A DNA stretch of 58,527 nt from a virus. Below, piece after piece: positions 1-8,340 of the stretch (position 1 is its first letter; each line of letters begins with the position of its first letter). The position numbers and the translations under genes are program-made. Where the stretch lies: positions 1 to 58,527 of IMG/VR virus record IMGVR_UViG_3300021961_000112; one strand, given 5' to 3'. The notes under the pieces were generated by a model. It had not been told where the DNA came from, did not search any database, and was given only the letters and a program-made list of their open reading frames with translations.

Positions 1-67
1 CAGCTCTTCCTACAGTTAAATCAACTTCCCTGACGAGTACGCCTGGAGATAATTGAGGAGTCGCCAT
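1..67 (-). CDS. gp18: Tail sheath protein gp18, N-terminal fragment
   Basis: Only the first 22 codons are inside the window; the gene continues past the left edge. The start MATPQLSPGVLVREVDLTVG matches the usual beginning of cyanomyovirus contractile tail sheath proteins. Its position directly downstream of the terminase large subunit is the T4 gene order (17 then 18). The ATG follows a GGAG-type ribosome site (minus strand, about position 77). The family forms the contractile sheath around the tail tube. Identity rests on the N-terminus and synteny only. Confidence 0.85.
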   Translation of the reverse strand, partial: MATPQLSPGVLVREVDLTVGRA

Positions 68-102
68 TTTTTTCTCCGTGAAATCTCAGTTTATCTAAAA
101 AA

Positions 103-110
103 TATTTATT
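103..110 (-). promoter_or_regulatory. Possible late promoter of gp18
   Basis: The minus strand reads AATAAATA, one base away from the T4 late consensus TATAAATA, about 36 nt before the gp18 start. It sits in the short AT-rich gap between the zinc-ribbon-like gene and gp18. The placement is right, but the match is imperfect and the gap is AT-rich throughout. Confidence 0.4.
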
Positions 111-149
111 AAAAAGATACTTTACACGGGGGAAACCTGACGTGAATAT

Positions 150-380
150 CTACCAATCAGGGTATTCCCAATTTATAGATGGCGCTGCGCTTCTTTTAGT
201 TTCAATAATTCTTTTTATAGTACATTCTTTACACTCATAAGAATAAGAAGATGCAACTGGTCCTCTATCTTTTCTTGTTCTATAAAATCCATCTATTAGA
301 TTTTTTATTTCGCCACAGACTCTACATTTTCTATCTGCTAATAACAAATGTCCAAGTTTTATCTGCTTATCTAAATCCAT
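150..380 (-). CDS. Small Cys-rich protein between gp17 and gp18
   Basis: A 76-residue protein with two CxxC pairs (CRVCG near residue 19 and CKEC near residue 50), which together could bind one zinc ion. The middle is basic. It starts immediately after the terminase stop codon, so the two genes are co-transcribed. Short proteins of this kind occur near terminase in cyanomyoviruses, and a role in DNA binding or packaging is only a guess. No enzyme motif is visible. Confidence 0.75.
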   Translation of the reverse strand: MDLDKQIKLGHLLLADRKCRVCGEIKNLIDGFYRTRKDRGPVASSYSYECKECTIKRIIETKRSAAPSINWEYPDW

Positions 381-2027
381 TTACATATATTCCCACATAT
401 AAGCGCGATCTCCATATTCATCAACATACCACCGATCACCGTCTGTATCGACAAAACTACTGGAATCTAATCCATCAGATACAAATCCAAAAGGTGCCAT
501 ATCTTGTTCAATCTGATTCTTTTGTTCTTCATATAATCTTTTTCTCACGTCTTGGTCGGTGAGCTCCTTAAAGTAGTCTTGAGCAACCAACCAAGCATAA
601 ATTACAAGACACATTGCTAAGTCATCATTGCAACCTTCTTCTGCTTCAAAAGAATTATGTTTCTGAATAAAAGTTGTAAGTTCACTGATAATCTCATAAT
701 CATTCAGTAATAACTTACTTTCTTCAATCATTGTCTTTAGATTGAGACAACCAACTTTCTTGACCGTTTTGGACATCTTGACACCGAGTTGCGTTTTCTT
801 CCCAGAAAATCCTTGTCCAACAATCTGACCTGCCCTACCTCTCATAGAGCACATAAGAAGATTATTGTATTCCAAATCATATTGAATAATACTTGCTACT
901 TGATCCCCAACGTCATTAACCTCACATAAAACATAAGCACTATTATATGCAGTTGCTGTTTCATGAATAATGCTTGGGAAAAGCATTGGTTTTATTTCAT
1001 TATTTCGGTACTTTGCAACAACTTTGTGTGGAAATTCAGTGATATCTATGACTGTAAATGCTGAATAGTCGTTTCCCACACCTCTAGCAACGTCTACAGT
1101 GATGAGATAATCATGATTCTCCTCAGGATCAATATAAACATCTAAACCCGCGCTGCGGGTCTTGGGGGCATCGTATACGAGGGTTCTGAGTTTAGATGGT
1201 GCAATAAGAGTATCGACAGAACCTAAGAATTCGCATTCAAACTCAACCTTGAATTGTTGTTCTGACGTGTTTGCAATTGTTTGCTTTTTCCACTCCTCAT
1301 CTCTTCCAGGAACTTCACTCCAATGAACGTCTGTAAAGACATATTCATTTTTACCTTTTTCTGCATCGTGCCACATTCGGTAGAAATGATTCATACCGTG
1401 TGGTGTAGAAACAATTATAACTTTGGTTTGTTTACCTGAAGTAATTGTCGGATAAACTGATGCAAAGAATGAGTCTGCGATGTGATTGGGAACGAACGCA
1501 AATTCATCCAAAAATAAGATATTGAATGACATACCACGAACCGCAGAAGCAGAAGTAGAAGCAGCCAAGATTTTACTTCCATTCTCCAATTCCAAGGAAC
1601 CTTTGTTCCATGATATGATTCCTTGTTGCATCCACTTTGGTAGATTTTCATAAGCGGTTTGCAGTCTGTCTAAGAGCTCTCTTGCTGTTGCTGCTTTGTT
1701 TGCGAGAATACCAATATTTACGTTATCATTAAAAACTGCATAGTGTAATAGAAAAGATATGACAGTCGTTGATTTGCCAGTCTGTCGTGGCATCTTGCAG
1801 ATATTAAATCTATGATTGTGGAAATTATTAATTAACTTCTCTTGAAAATGATATGGTTTGAATGTTTGAAGACCGTGATCCAGGGTCACGATCTTTACAT
1901 AATTATTTGCAAAGTAAACGGGATCATTCTGACACTTAACAAACTCAAGAATTTGTTCTTGAGTAAACTCCATCGGGGTATTTGCTTTTTTTAAAAGCGG
2001 ATTACCGAGATAAACATCATTTGACAT
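381..2027 (-). CDS. gp17: Terminase large subunit gp17 (packaging ATPase/nuclease)
   Basis: This 548-residue protein is the motor that cuts concatemeric phage DNA and pumps it into the prohead. The N-terminal ATPase has a Walker A motif (PRQTGKST, about residues 80-87), a Walker B motif (NILFLDEF, about 169-176) and a TPHG coupling motif near 208. The C-terminal RNase H-like nuclease begins with ITVDVARG near 309, whose Asp is a metal ligand, and a further acidic pair lies in CNDDLAMC near the C-terminus. Length is typical of cyanophage gp17 and slightly below T4 (610). In T4 it lies directly after gp16; here a 679-residue gene and a 51-residue gene separate them. The gene looks intact. Confidence 0.97.
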   Translation of the reverse strand: MSNDVYLGNPLLKKANTPMEFTQEQILEFVKCQNDPVYFANNYVKIVTLDHGLQTFKPYHFQEKLINNFHNHRFNICKMPRQTGKSTTVISFLLHYAVFNDNVNIGILANKAATARELLDRLQTAYENLPKWMQQGIISWNKGSLELENGSKILAASTSASAVRGMSFNILFLDEFAFVPNHIADSFFASVYPTITSGKQTKVIIVSTPHGMNHFYRMWHDAEKGKNEYVFTDVHWSEVPGRDEEWKKQTIANTSEQQFKVEFECEFLGSVDTLIAPSKLRTLVYDAPKTRSAGLDVYIDPEENHDYLITVDVARGVGNDYSAFTVIDITEFPHKVVAKYRNNEIKPMLFPSIIHETATAYNSAYVLCEVNDVGDQVASIIQYDLEYNNLLMCSMRGRAGQIVGQGFSGKKTQLGVKMSKTVKKVGCLNLKTMIEESKLLLNDYEIISELTTFIQKHNSFEAEEGCNDDLAMCLVIYAWLVAQDYFKELTDQDVRKRLYEEQKNQIEQDMAPFGFVSDGLDSSSFVDTDGDRWYVDEYGDRAYMWEYM

Positions 2028-2063
2028 AATAAATCACCTCTATTTTTTAAATATAAAAATAAA

Positions 2064-4103
2064 TTAACACTTCCAACGTCTTCTTGCCGCTAATCCTCTT
2101 TCTCCTTTCCAACTTCTACTGCGAGAGCAAAATGCTTTACGTCGTTTTGCTGCTTTACTTCCTGGTTCTACGTCTCCAGTCACTGGTGCTTGTAAATTGG
2201 AACCCGTAGCACGATTATATTTATCTCTTCCCTTTTTAGTAAGACCTCCACCTCTACTTACTGGAAGTTTTTCTCCCCTACCTACGGACAAAGAAGGACC
2301 TTCTTCCTTTAAATCAACTTCTTCACCCATTGGTTTTACATAATTTTTATTTGGTCCAGGTTTGGCATAACTTCCACCTTGTGGTCCAACCATTTGAATT
2401 AGTGGTTGACCTGGTTGAATCTCTGAGATAGAATGATATACAACTACTGAACCTGGATAAACTTTTTGAATCTCATCATTAATTTCTTTTCTTGAAGGCG
2501 TCTTTACTTGTGGGAAAAACATTTTAAGTGAATAATATTTCCCCCTCCAGGAAAGAACTACTGCAATAACATTTCCAGTTTGTGCTTGAAGTCTTGTTGC
2601 TTCGCTTACCTGAGACTTAAATCCTTTAATTGGTTCTGGTTTAATCAAATCCACAACTTCTGCAAAAGTATTTCCGTTTGCATCTTCAATGGTTTGTTCT
2701 GGAACTATGATCTTTTTAGACTTACTTTTTTTGTTTGAATGTGAACAACCACATTCCTCTAAAATTTTATCAACTATGGATATAGATTCTTTTTTATTTA
2801 AATCCATTGGAGGTAAGTCAGTAAGTCCTATTAACTTACCAACCATTTCTGGGGGAAGTTGTCCTCTTTGTTTTGGAGACATTTTATGAACTTTTATTTG
2901 TGGAGAAGTTAGTGGTTTTTTTTCATTAACTTTAAAACTAATTTCTTCTTCCATTTCGCCACTATTAACATAATCTGCCGCAGTATCAATATAATCAGCT
3001 GCTTTGGTGATTTTTGATTGAACCCATGCTTCCAGTGAACCCTCACCTTTACCAACTCTTGCCTTAAGTCTCTTTACCGCATCTTCAATAGTTTTAAGTT
3101 CTGATCTTGCCATTGAATATTCTTCGTCTTTTACGGAGACTTTATCCCATGCTTTTCCGCCATAAGAACATTCCGATCTTGTTTCTCTCTTATCGCATAA
3201 AGGACAGTATCTTTCTTCTTCGTGCATAATTTCCTCCGATTTAGTTCCCCAGTTTGCAGCACCAACTTGACGACACTTGACTAGTGCTCCAGAAGCATAT
3301 GCACTTGGCCATACATCATATCTAGACTTTACCTTATGATAGCAGGCATCTTTTTTACCGCTACCTTTACCTGGTTTATCCTTTGCTTCTTGTACGTCCA
3401 TCTCTTCTTTCATTTTCTTTTTAGGTGAATCTGTAGAAACATATGTTGGTTTGGCGGCACCAGATTTTTCTGGTTGATTTGGGTCTGTAGCACTTTTTCT
3501 TCTTTGTGCTGATATTCTTTCAGATTTAGTCATACTTGCTCTTTTATCCGAAGAAACGCACTTAGGAGTTTCATCTTCTTCACCTTCTTCGCGGGCACAA
3601 GGTTCTCCGGAGATTACTTCAACCCAACCTGGGGTTTTATCTGTCGATTCTGAATCTTGAAACCATTTATGAAGACTTCCCTTCTTTTTAGTTTCTTCTT
3701 TCAATTTTGAAGGTAAAGAGAATAAATCCCAATATCTAGTTCCATATTGGCAGTCTTCTCTAGTTTCATCTTTTCCACATTTAATACAATATCTTATTTT
3801 TTCTGGATGAATAGGAGTGTCCCATTCATATTTAAGATTTCCATCACTACTATTTTCTTCTTTTACATCTTTAAATTTTTTATGTTCTTTTTTGGCGGAT
3901 GCTTCCATTTTTTTCAAACGAGTGTAATAATCTGGAATTTCGTCAAGATGTTGAAGAGCAATATCCATTGCAAGTTCATGATCTTGAGTGTGTTCATGTT
4001 CGATAGGTTCCCCCATATCAAGTTGCTTTTGTATAAAAGAAGTCTCAAGACGATGCTTCTTTGCAATTTGCTCAACGGTTTTATGCGCTTTAATCTTGGG
4101 CAT
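2064..4103 (-). CDS. Mosaic Cys-rich protein inserted between gp16 and gp17
   Basis: This 679-residue protein appears to be built from several small modules. The N-terminus (about residues 36-70, EHTQDHELAMDIALQHLDE) resembles DUF5661. A motif YCxxCxKxETRxxCxYGxxxWD occurs twice (about residues 105-126 and 299-320). Around residue 254 is CYHKVKSRYDVWPSAY, a signature I know from phage and SAR11-associated proteins. The C-terminus (GGLTKKGRDKYNR through AAKRRKAFCSRS) resembles DUF5872. The protein is rich in Lys, Glu and Cys, so zinc or nucleic-acid binding is likely. It starts on TAATG, overlapping the stop of the preceding 51-residue gene. Its place inside the packaging operon suggests a virion or packaging role, but no function is known to me. 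Confidence 0.85.
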   Translation of the reverse strand: MPKIKAHKTVEQIAKKHRLETSFIQKQLDMGEPIEHEHTQDHELAMDIALQHLDEIPDYYTRLKKMEASAKKEHKKFKDVKEENSSDGNLKYEWDTPIHPEKIRYCIKCGKDETREDCQYGTRYWDLFSLPSKLKEETKKKGSLHKWFQDSESTDKTPGWVEVISGEPCAREEGEEDETPKCVSSDKRASMTKSERISAQRRKSATDPNQPEKSGAAKPTYVSTDSPKKKMKEEMDVQEAKDKPGKGSGKKDACYHKVKSRYDVWPSAYASGALVKCRQVGAANWGTKSEEIMHEEERYCPLCDKRETRSECSYGGKAWDKVSVKDEEYSMARSELKTIEDAVKRLKARVGKGEGSLEAWVQSKITKAADYIDTAADYVNSGEMEEEISFKVNEKKPLTSPQIKVHKMSPKQRGQLPPEMVGKLIGLTDLPPMDLNKKESISIVDKILEECGCSHSNKKSKSKKIIVPEQTIEDANGNTFAEVVDLIKPEPIKGFKSQVSEATRLQAQTGNVIAVVLSWRGKYYSLKMFFPQVKTPSRKEINDEIQKVYPGSVVVYHSISEIQPGQPLIQMVGPQGGSYAKPGPNKNYVKPMGEEVDLKEEGPSLSVGRGEKLPVSRGGGLTKKGRDKYNRATGSNLQAPVTGDVEPGSKAAKRRKAFCSRSRSWKGERGLAARRRWKC

Positions 4104-4258
4104 TATTCAACTGGTTTTGATTTAGTTTGTTCGCCTTTTGCTCTTTTTCTTCTCGCAGCACAGTGAGCACGTTGAGAAAATCCTTTAGGATTGGAGCAAT
4201 CAATACTCTTTTTATATTTATTACTCCAATCTTCTTGAAACTGCTTAAACGTTTTCAT
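4103..4258 (-). CDS. Small basic protein of the MKTFKQF family
   Basis: This 51-residue protein begins MKTFKQFQEDW, a start shared by many small T4-like cyanophage proteins, and contains CSNPKGFSQRAHCAARRKRAK, a two-Cys basic motif widespread in marine phages. Its start overlaps the last 14 nt of gp16 in another frame and its stop overlaps the next start (TAATG), so translation is coupled on both sides. A structural or DNA-associated role is plausible from its location and charge, but it is unproven. Confidence 0.8.
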   Translation of the reverse strand: MKTFKQFQEDWSNKYKKSIDCSNPKGFSQRAHCAARRKRAKGEQTKSKPVE

Positions 4259-4679
4259 TTTCCGTTTGTTGCTTTAAGAGTTTTGCTAGTTCGGCGGTAG
4301 AACCCACAAACAATGCATTATTGACAGTAGTTGGTCCTTTACCCACCTTTTCTTCTTCAATATCTTTGAGTTTCTTTTGTAGATCCATTAATTTATCAGT
4401 TGCATCAGCAACATTCTTAATTAATTGTCCCGCAACCTCATAAGCACGAGGCATCTCACTTTCTTGGGCAAGTTCAAGAATACCATTAATTGCTTCTTGA
4501 CCCTTTTCAATCAATGAATATAAATTTCCTCTAGTGTAATCATAATCTTTTTTAATATCATCAACTGTAGATGCTATTTTTTCAATTTTTTCAATTTCAC
4601 TTTTACTCTCAACTGACACGATTTCTCCTTCAACATTGAAAGCATCATTTAATTTGTCAAATTTCTTTGTCATTTTCAT
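4245..4679 (-). CDS. gp16: Terminase small subunit gp16
   Basis: This 144-residue, mostly helical protein matches T4 gp16 in size (164) and pattern. The central region (YTRGNLYSLIEKGQEAINGI to DKLMDLQKKLKDIEEE) forms the coiled-coil oligomerisation core. It is followed by the conserved motif ALFVGSTAELAKLL, which parallels ATVFMGSPTELMD in T4. The family forms rings that recognise phage DNA and regulate the gp17 motor. It overlaps the end of gp15 by ATGA. The expected next gene, gp17, is displaced by two inserted genes. Confidence 0.9.
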   Translation of the reverse strand: MKMTKKFDKLNDAFNVEGEIVSVESKSEIEKIEKIASTVDDIKKDYDYTRGNLYSLIEKGQEAINGILELAQESEMPRAYEVAGQLIKNVADATDKLMDLQKKLKDIEEEKVGKGPTTVNNALFVGSTAELAKLLKQQTENENV

Positions 4680-5677
4680 AGATTACTACCACTAAATCCA
4701 AAATCATCTCCATCTTCAATTAGAGTAGCATCAGTTGCAGTAATAGACTTGATTGGAGAACCCGCTAAGTGTGAAGTAATAGTAGTATTATCCCTTCCCC
4801 TATCAACAGTAAGAATATTTCCTGCTTTTGATTTTACATAAACTTCTTCACCTTCAATATCTAGATATGTATTTACAAGAATCGAACTTACATTATCTAC
4901 TGCAATTAATGTATCTTCTGACGTAATATCTTTAGTTAAGTTTGTAAGAATAATTCCTGTATAATTTTTGATTGCTCTTGGTTCCGCAGAATATACGATT
5001 TCTCTCATTGGAGTATTTGTAGTATCTCCAGTGATATAACCAATAGTAGTCTTTTTGATAATATCCTTTGTCGCAGAAGAAACAGGGCCAAACAAGTAAG
5101 TTTTTGCAGTAAATCTTAAAGTATAAATTAATACTCTTCTCGTTGTAAAATTGCCTTCATAATCGTCCTGCATTGTTATATTTTCAAGAACAACAGGAAC
5201 GTCCCTCTTTTCGTTGATAATATCGACCAATTCTACACTCATTGCATATGCTGGTTGAAAATATGGCAAAATTTGTTCTATTATTTGTAAAGCATCATCA
5301 TTTAACTTTGACATAATGCTAAGTTCAAATTGCATATTGTAAGGAACAGGGAGATACGTCTTTTTAGTTTCTGTTCCGTCTTCCGTTGATTTTGCAGTAA
5401 ATGTTTGAGTAGTTGTTGATTTTCTTGATGGGTCATAAGTTAAACCAATAAATTCAAAAGACATTCTTGGCAATGTTATTTGAACTGGTTTATTTAAATC
5501 TGGAGACTGTTCTAATCTTGCAAGAAACTTCTGCGTTGGTCCATATGCAAGAGGAACCTTAATGATGTTAGTAACATCTCCACTATTATTGGTGTGCTTG
5601 ATATTTATTTCATTAAATAAAGAACCAAATGCAATAACGGTTTTTCTTAAAATTTCGTGATAAAAATACTCAAACAT
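4676..5677 (-). CDS. gp15: Tail sheath stabiliser/terminator gp15
   Basis: This 333-residue protein begins MFEYFYHEILRKTVIAFGSL, which parallels T4 gp15 (MFGYFYNSSFRRYATLMGDL), and it keeps the motif LSIMSKLNDDALQIIEQILP followed by YFQP. In T4, gp15 caps the tail tube and sheath at the head-proximal end and connects to the neck. The C-terminal part (about 225-333), with TLIAVDNVSS, is absent from T4 and looks like a small beta-rich extension found in cyanophage versions. A consensus late promoter lies 43 nt upstream. Its end overlaps the start of gp16. Confidence 0.93.
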   Translation of the reverse strand: MFEYFYHEILRKTVIAFGSLFNEINIKHTNNSGDVTNIIKVPLAYGPTQKFLARLEQSPDLNKPVQITLPRMSFEFIGLTYDPSRKSTTTQTFTAKSTEDGTETKKTYLPVPYNMQFELSIMSKLNDDALQIIEQILPYFQPAYAMSVELVDIINEKRDVPVVLENITMQDDYEGNFTTRRVLIYTLRFTAKTYLFGPVSSATKDIIKKTTIGYITGDTTNTPMREIVYSAEPRAIKNYTGIILTNLTKDITSEDTLIAVDNVSSILVNTYLDIEGEEVYVKSKAGNILTVDRGRDNTTITSHLAGSPIKSITATDATLIEDGDDFGFSGSNL

Positions 5678-5719
5678 ATACTACAGACCCTTATGATAAT
5701 ATTTAAACATAATAAATTC

Positions 5720-5727
5720 TATTTATA
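5720..5727 (-). promoter_or_regulatory. T4-type late promoter of gp15
   Basis: The minus strand has an exact TATAAATA in the gap between the gp14 stop and the gp15 start. T4-type phages use this -10 box with the gp55 sigma factor for virion genes. There is no -35 element, as expected for this class. Confidence 0.8.
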
Positions 5728-5730
5728 GAA

Positions 5731-7137
5731 TTATGGCATTCCAAAGGGATTTAACTCACTAAAATCTATAATATTATTTGCTTTGGTTTCAATTTCTTCA
5801 TTACTCGAAAATCCATCTTTAGGTGCAAAAACATCGACAGATCTTAAGCGATAAGATGCACTTGATGCTGTTCCTACGACATTTTCTCCGGAAATAAATT
5901 CTCCATTTACATTAGAAACTTCAAGGATATTAGTAATAGAATTCCAGGATCTTACTCTTGCAGTTACTCCACTTTGAGAACCCGTAACAATTTCATTAAA
6001 AACAAATGTTCCTGTGGAAGACAATGATGGATTTCCGATAGTAATTATTGGCGCTTCAGTATATCCAAGACCCGCATTTGTAATTCTGATTTGTGTAATT
6101 GTTCCTGAAGTAGAAACAACAGCAGTAGCAGCAGCAGATACTGAAGAAATGCCACTGAATGTAATTGTTGGTGGAGTTACGTATCCTGAACCAGAATTTG
6201 TAATTGTTATAATTCCAATAATTCCATCACCTAAAGTTGCAGTTGCGGTTGCTCCATTCCCACCCCCACCAATAAATCTAACTCCTGGAGTTATTGTATA
6301 TCCATATCCAGGATTTACTATCTCAACACTCTGAACAGATTGTGCAGAAGGATTTGTATTATCATTACATACTACAATCCCACCAATCATTTTAGCAATT
6401 GCTACTGCAGTTTTTCCTCCAGAAGGTGCTGACGATATTCCTACAGTTGGAGTGCTTGTATATCCGCCACCACGATTTGTGATAGTAATAAATCTAATAC
6501 CACCATTTACAATTTCTGTAATTGCAGATGCGGTAACACCGATTCCGACCATTGTAAGTTTTTGGATTGATCCAATAGGAACTTTATCATCACCCAAACT
6601 TCCACTAATGTTGTCATCAATATCTTCTACATCAGTATCAATAATCTCATCTTCATATCTGAAAAGTTCACACCTCAATTCATACGTGTAATTTTCTTGC
6701 AGTTGATAAAATGGTTTTTCAGGTTCAACATATTTTATTTCAAATAATCTATCGCCAAGAGGAAACCAAACTAAATCTCCCTCTTTGGGTCTTGAGGATA
6801 ATTTAATATTGGGTTGATTTTTTAATAGAGGAGAGATGTAATTTTTAAATCTTTCTCTAGAAATAGTAAGTGTAATTTCGTTGAGTGCTTGAATCCCAAA
6901 CTTTGATAATATTGTTGGATTATCTCCATATCCATCAAAACTATTAACATATGCTTCAATTGGATATGCATTTGTAAATTTGGATTCTATCAATTCTCTT
7001 ATTATTGTTTTTTCAGTAATATACTTTCTCGGCAAATAATAAACTTCAACGCCATACATCCTCAATTGTTCATTAATTAAATCTTGAATAAGACCTTGCT
7101 CTGATTTTGATCCTTGAAGAAAGAATGGATTTAACAT
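5731..7137 (-). CDS. gp14: Neck protein gp14 with glycine-rich insert
   Basis: The N-terminal 180 residues align by eye with T4 gp14: LINEQLRMYGVEVYYLPRKY, VNSFDGYG, KFGIQALNEITLTIS, PKEGDLVWFPLGDRLFEI and the PFYQL motif. The protein is 468 residues long against 256 in T4. The extra length is a block (about 185-430) of repeated units of the type ITNxGxGYTxxPTVxIS, separated by Gly/Ala-rich linkers, ending with a QSGVTARVRSWN module. Similar units recur in the other large structural proteins of this window. gp14 helps to join head and tail; the insert probably adds surface beta-structure. Confidence 0.93.
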   Translation of the reverse strand: MLNPFFLQGSKSEQGLIQDLINEQLRMYGVEVYYLPRKYITEKTIIRELIESKFTNAYPIEAYVNSFDGYGDNPTILSKFGIQALNEITLTISRERFKNYISPLLKNQPNIKLSSRPKEGDLVWFPLGDRLFEIKYVEPEKPFYQLQENYTYELRCELFRYEDEIIDTDVEDIDDNISGSLGDDKVPIGSIQKLTMVGIGVTASAITEIVNGGIRFITITNRGGGYTSTPTVGISSAPSGGKTAVAIAKMIGGIVVCNDNTNPSAQSVQSVEIVNPGYGYTITPGVRFIGGGGNGATATATLGDGIIGIITITNSGSGYVTPPTITFSGISSVSAAATAVVSTSGTITQIRITNAGLGYTEAPIITIGNPSLSSTGTFVFNEIVTGSQSGVTARVRSWNSITNILEVSNVNGEFISGENVVGTASSASYRLRSVDVFAPKDGFSSNEEIETKANNIIDFSELNPFGMP

Positions 7138-7140
7138 ATA

Positions 7141-7989
7141 TTAACCAATCATATCATAGGGTGGAAGTTCGTAAGTGCTAGACATCTTCTCCATTAAAAC
7201 ATCTATCTCTCTTTGTGCATCATCATACATTTGTCTGCCATTTAATTCAACTCCACCTGGAAGTTTAACTCCAGTGAATTTCATCATATTCTGACCCCAC
7301 TGCTTTTTAATTAGTGCAGTCAGATATGGTTTTAGGAAAGAATCATTCCAAACTCTTGAATAATCATTTGGATCTAGAGTTGAATAGCAATCAATAACAA
7401 AATAATGATTTTCTGTTACGGAACCCCAATCAATATCTAAGTATAATCTATCCTGCCTCTTATTAAATCTGATTTGTTTTTGTGTATTTAAGAGAAAATC
7501 TAGGTCTTCTAGATATGTCTTAACCATTGCATAACTCAAAAGTTCAGTTGTTCCCCAGTAGTAAATATCGTTTAGGAACAATTGATATTTAACACTAAAC
7601 ATATTATGAGTGATAGTATTAGCCCCATCAAAAGTAAAAATTTTGTTTACTCCAATGATATTTGGGGGGACTTGGAGATAATTACTATTTTCATAATAAC
7701 TAAAAGTAGTGGCAGTTCCTACTATATTTGTATTGACCGTTGTAGTAACAATGCCAACACTATCCTGACTTAATCCTTTTGCTCTTCCTCTATCAATATC
7801 TGCTTGAGTTACTTTGTACTTATAAAACGTGGGATAAACTCCATCAAAATGACGCTCTTGAAAAAACTGAACTGCATCATCTACTAAGTCTTCAATCTGC
7901 TCATCAGCAACGTTAATTTCCAAAACTGGCGCTCCCAGTTTTCTTTTGCAGTAATCTATGAGTTCCTGTCTAGTAGATGGTTGCGCCAT
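7141..7989 (-). CDS. gp13: Neck protein gp13
   Basis: This 282-residue protein carries the gp13 signature CKRKLGAPVLEINVADEQIE, followed by DDAVQFFQERHFDG, close to T4 gp13 (LGAPVLQINIDESQVED). The C-terminal part keeps the WNDSFLKPYLTALIKKQWG and GQNMMKF motifs and the final DAQREIDVLMEK helix. In T4 it forms the portal-proximal neck connector with gp14. It lies 3 nt upstream of gp14, and a perfect late promoter precedes it. Confidence 0.94.
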   Translation of the reverse strand: MAQPSTRQELIDYCKRKLGAPVLEINVADEQIEDLVDDAVQFFQERHFDGVYPTFYKYKVTQADIDRGRAKGLSQDSVGIVTTTVNTNIVGTATTFSYYENSNYLQVPPNIIGVNKIFTFDGANTITHNMFSVKYQLFLNDIYYWGTTELLSYAMVKTYLEDLDFLLNTQKQIRFNKRQDRLYLDIDWGSVTENHYFVIDCYSTLDPNDYSRVWNDSFLKPYLTALIKKQWGQNMMKFTGVKLPGGVELNGRQMYDDAQREIDVLMEKMSSTYELPPYDMIG

Positions 7990-8010
7990 ATTTAGTTTTA
8001 TTCTTAGAAA

Positions 8011-8018
8011 TATTTATA
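8011..8018 (-). promoter_or_regulatory. T4-type late promoter of gp13-gp14
   Basis: An exact TATAAATA on the minus strand ends 22 nt before the gp13 start, the spacing expected for a late leader. The surrounding gap (7990-8111) is very AT-rich and contains no gene that I can support. Confidence 0.82.
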
Positions 8019-8111
8019 GTATATGAGATGTTATTTTCCTATATTTAAAATAAAATTTTTATATTATTTTGTATAAATTTTTGTGTGTTCCTTTGAAATT
8101 TTGTTAAATTG

Positions 8112-8339
8112 CTATGAAGATTCTTTTATAAAACTCCTTAACATAGATTTAATTTCATTAAGATCATTTTTTATTTCAGAAACTTCGGATTCTAAATTTT
8201 TCATTTTTTCATCTTCTTCACGTTTGAATTTTTTTCTAGAGATGTACTCTTGATATTCTGTCATGTTTTTGTTGATAATGGAGTTTGTATTTGAGTCACG
8301 AAATAGACCTTCATGACCCTCCACCTTTATATAACTCAT
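8112..8339 (-). CDS. Small coiled-coil phage protein (MSYIKVEGH family)
   Basis: This 75-residue protein has the N-terminus MSYIKVEGHEGLFRD and an N-N-N-TEYQEYI segment that I recognise from many T4-like cyanophages, followed by a coiled coil (about 40-70) with heptads of L, I and E/K. The ATG at 8339 directly follows the stop of the large upstream gene; an in-frame upstream ATG at 8348 would lie inside that gene and is less likely. Homologues usually sit among structural genes. The function is unknown. Confidence 0.78.
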   Translation of the reverse strand: MSYIKVEGHEGLFRDSNTNSIINKNMTEYQEYISRKKFKREEDEKMKNLESEVSEIKNDLNEIKSMLRSFIKESS

Positions 8340-8340
8340 A

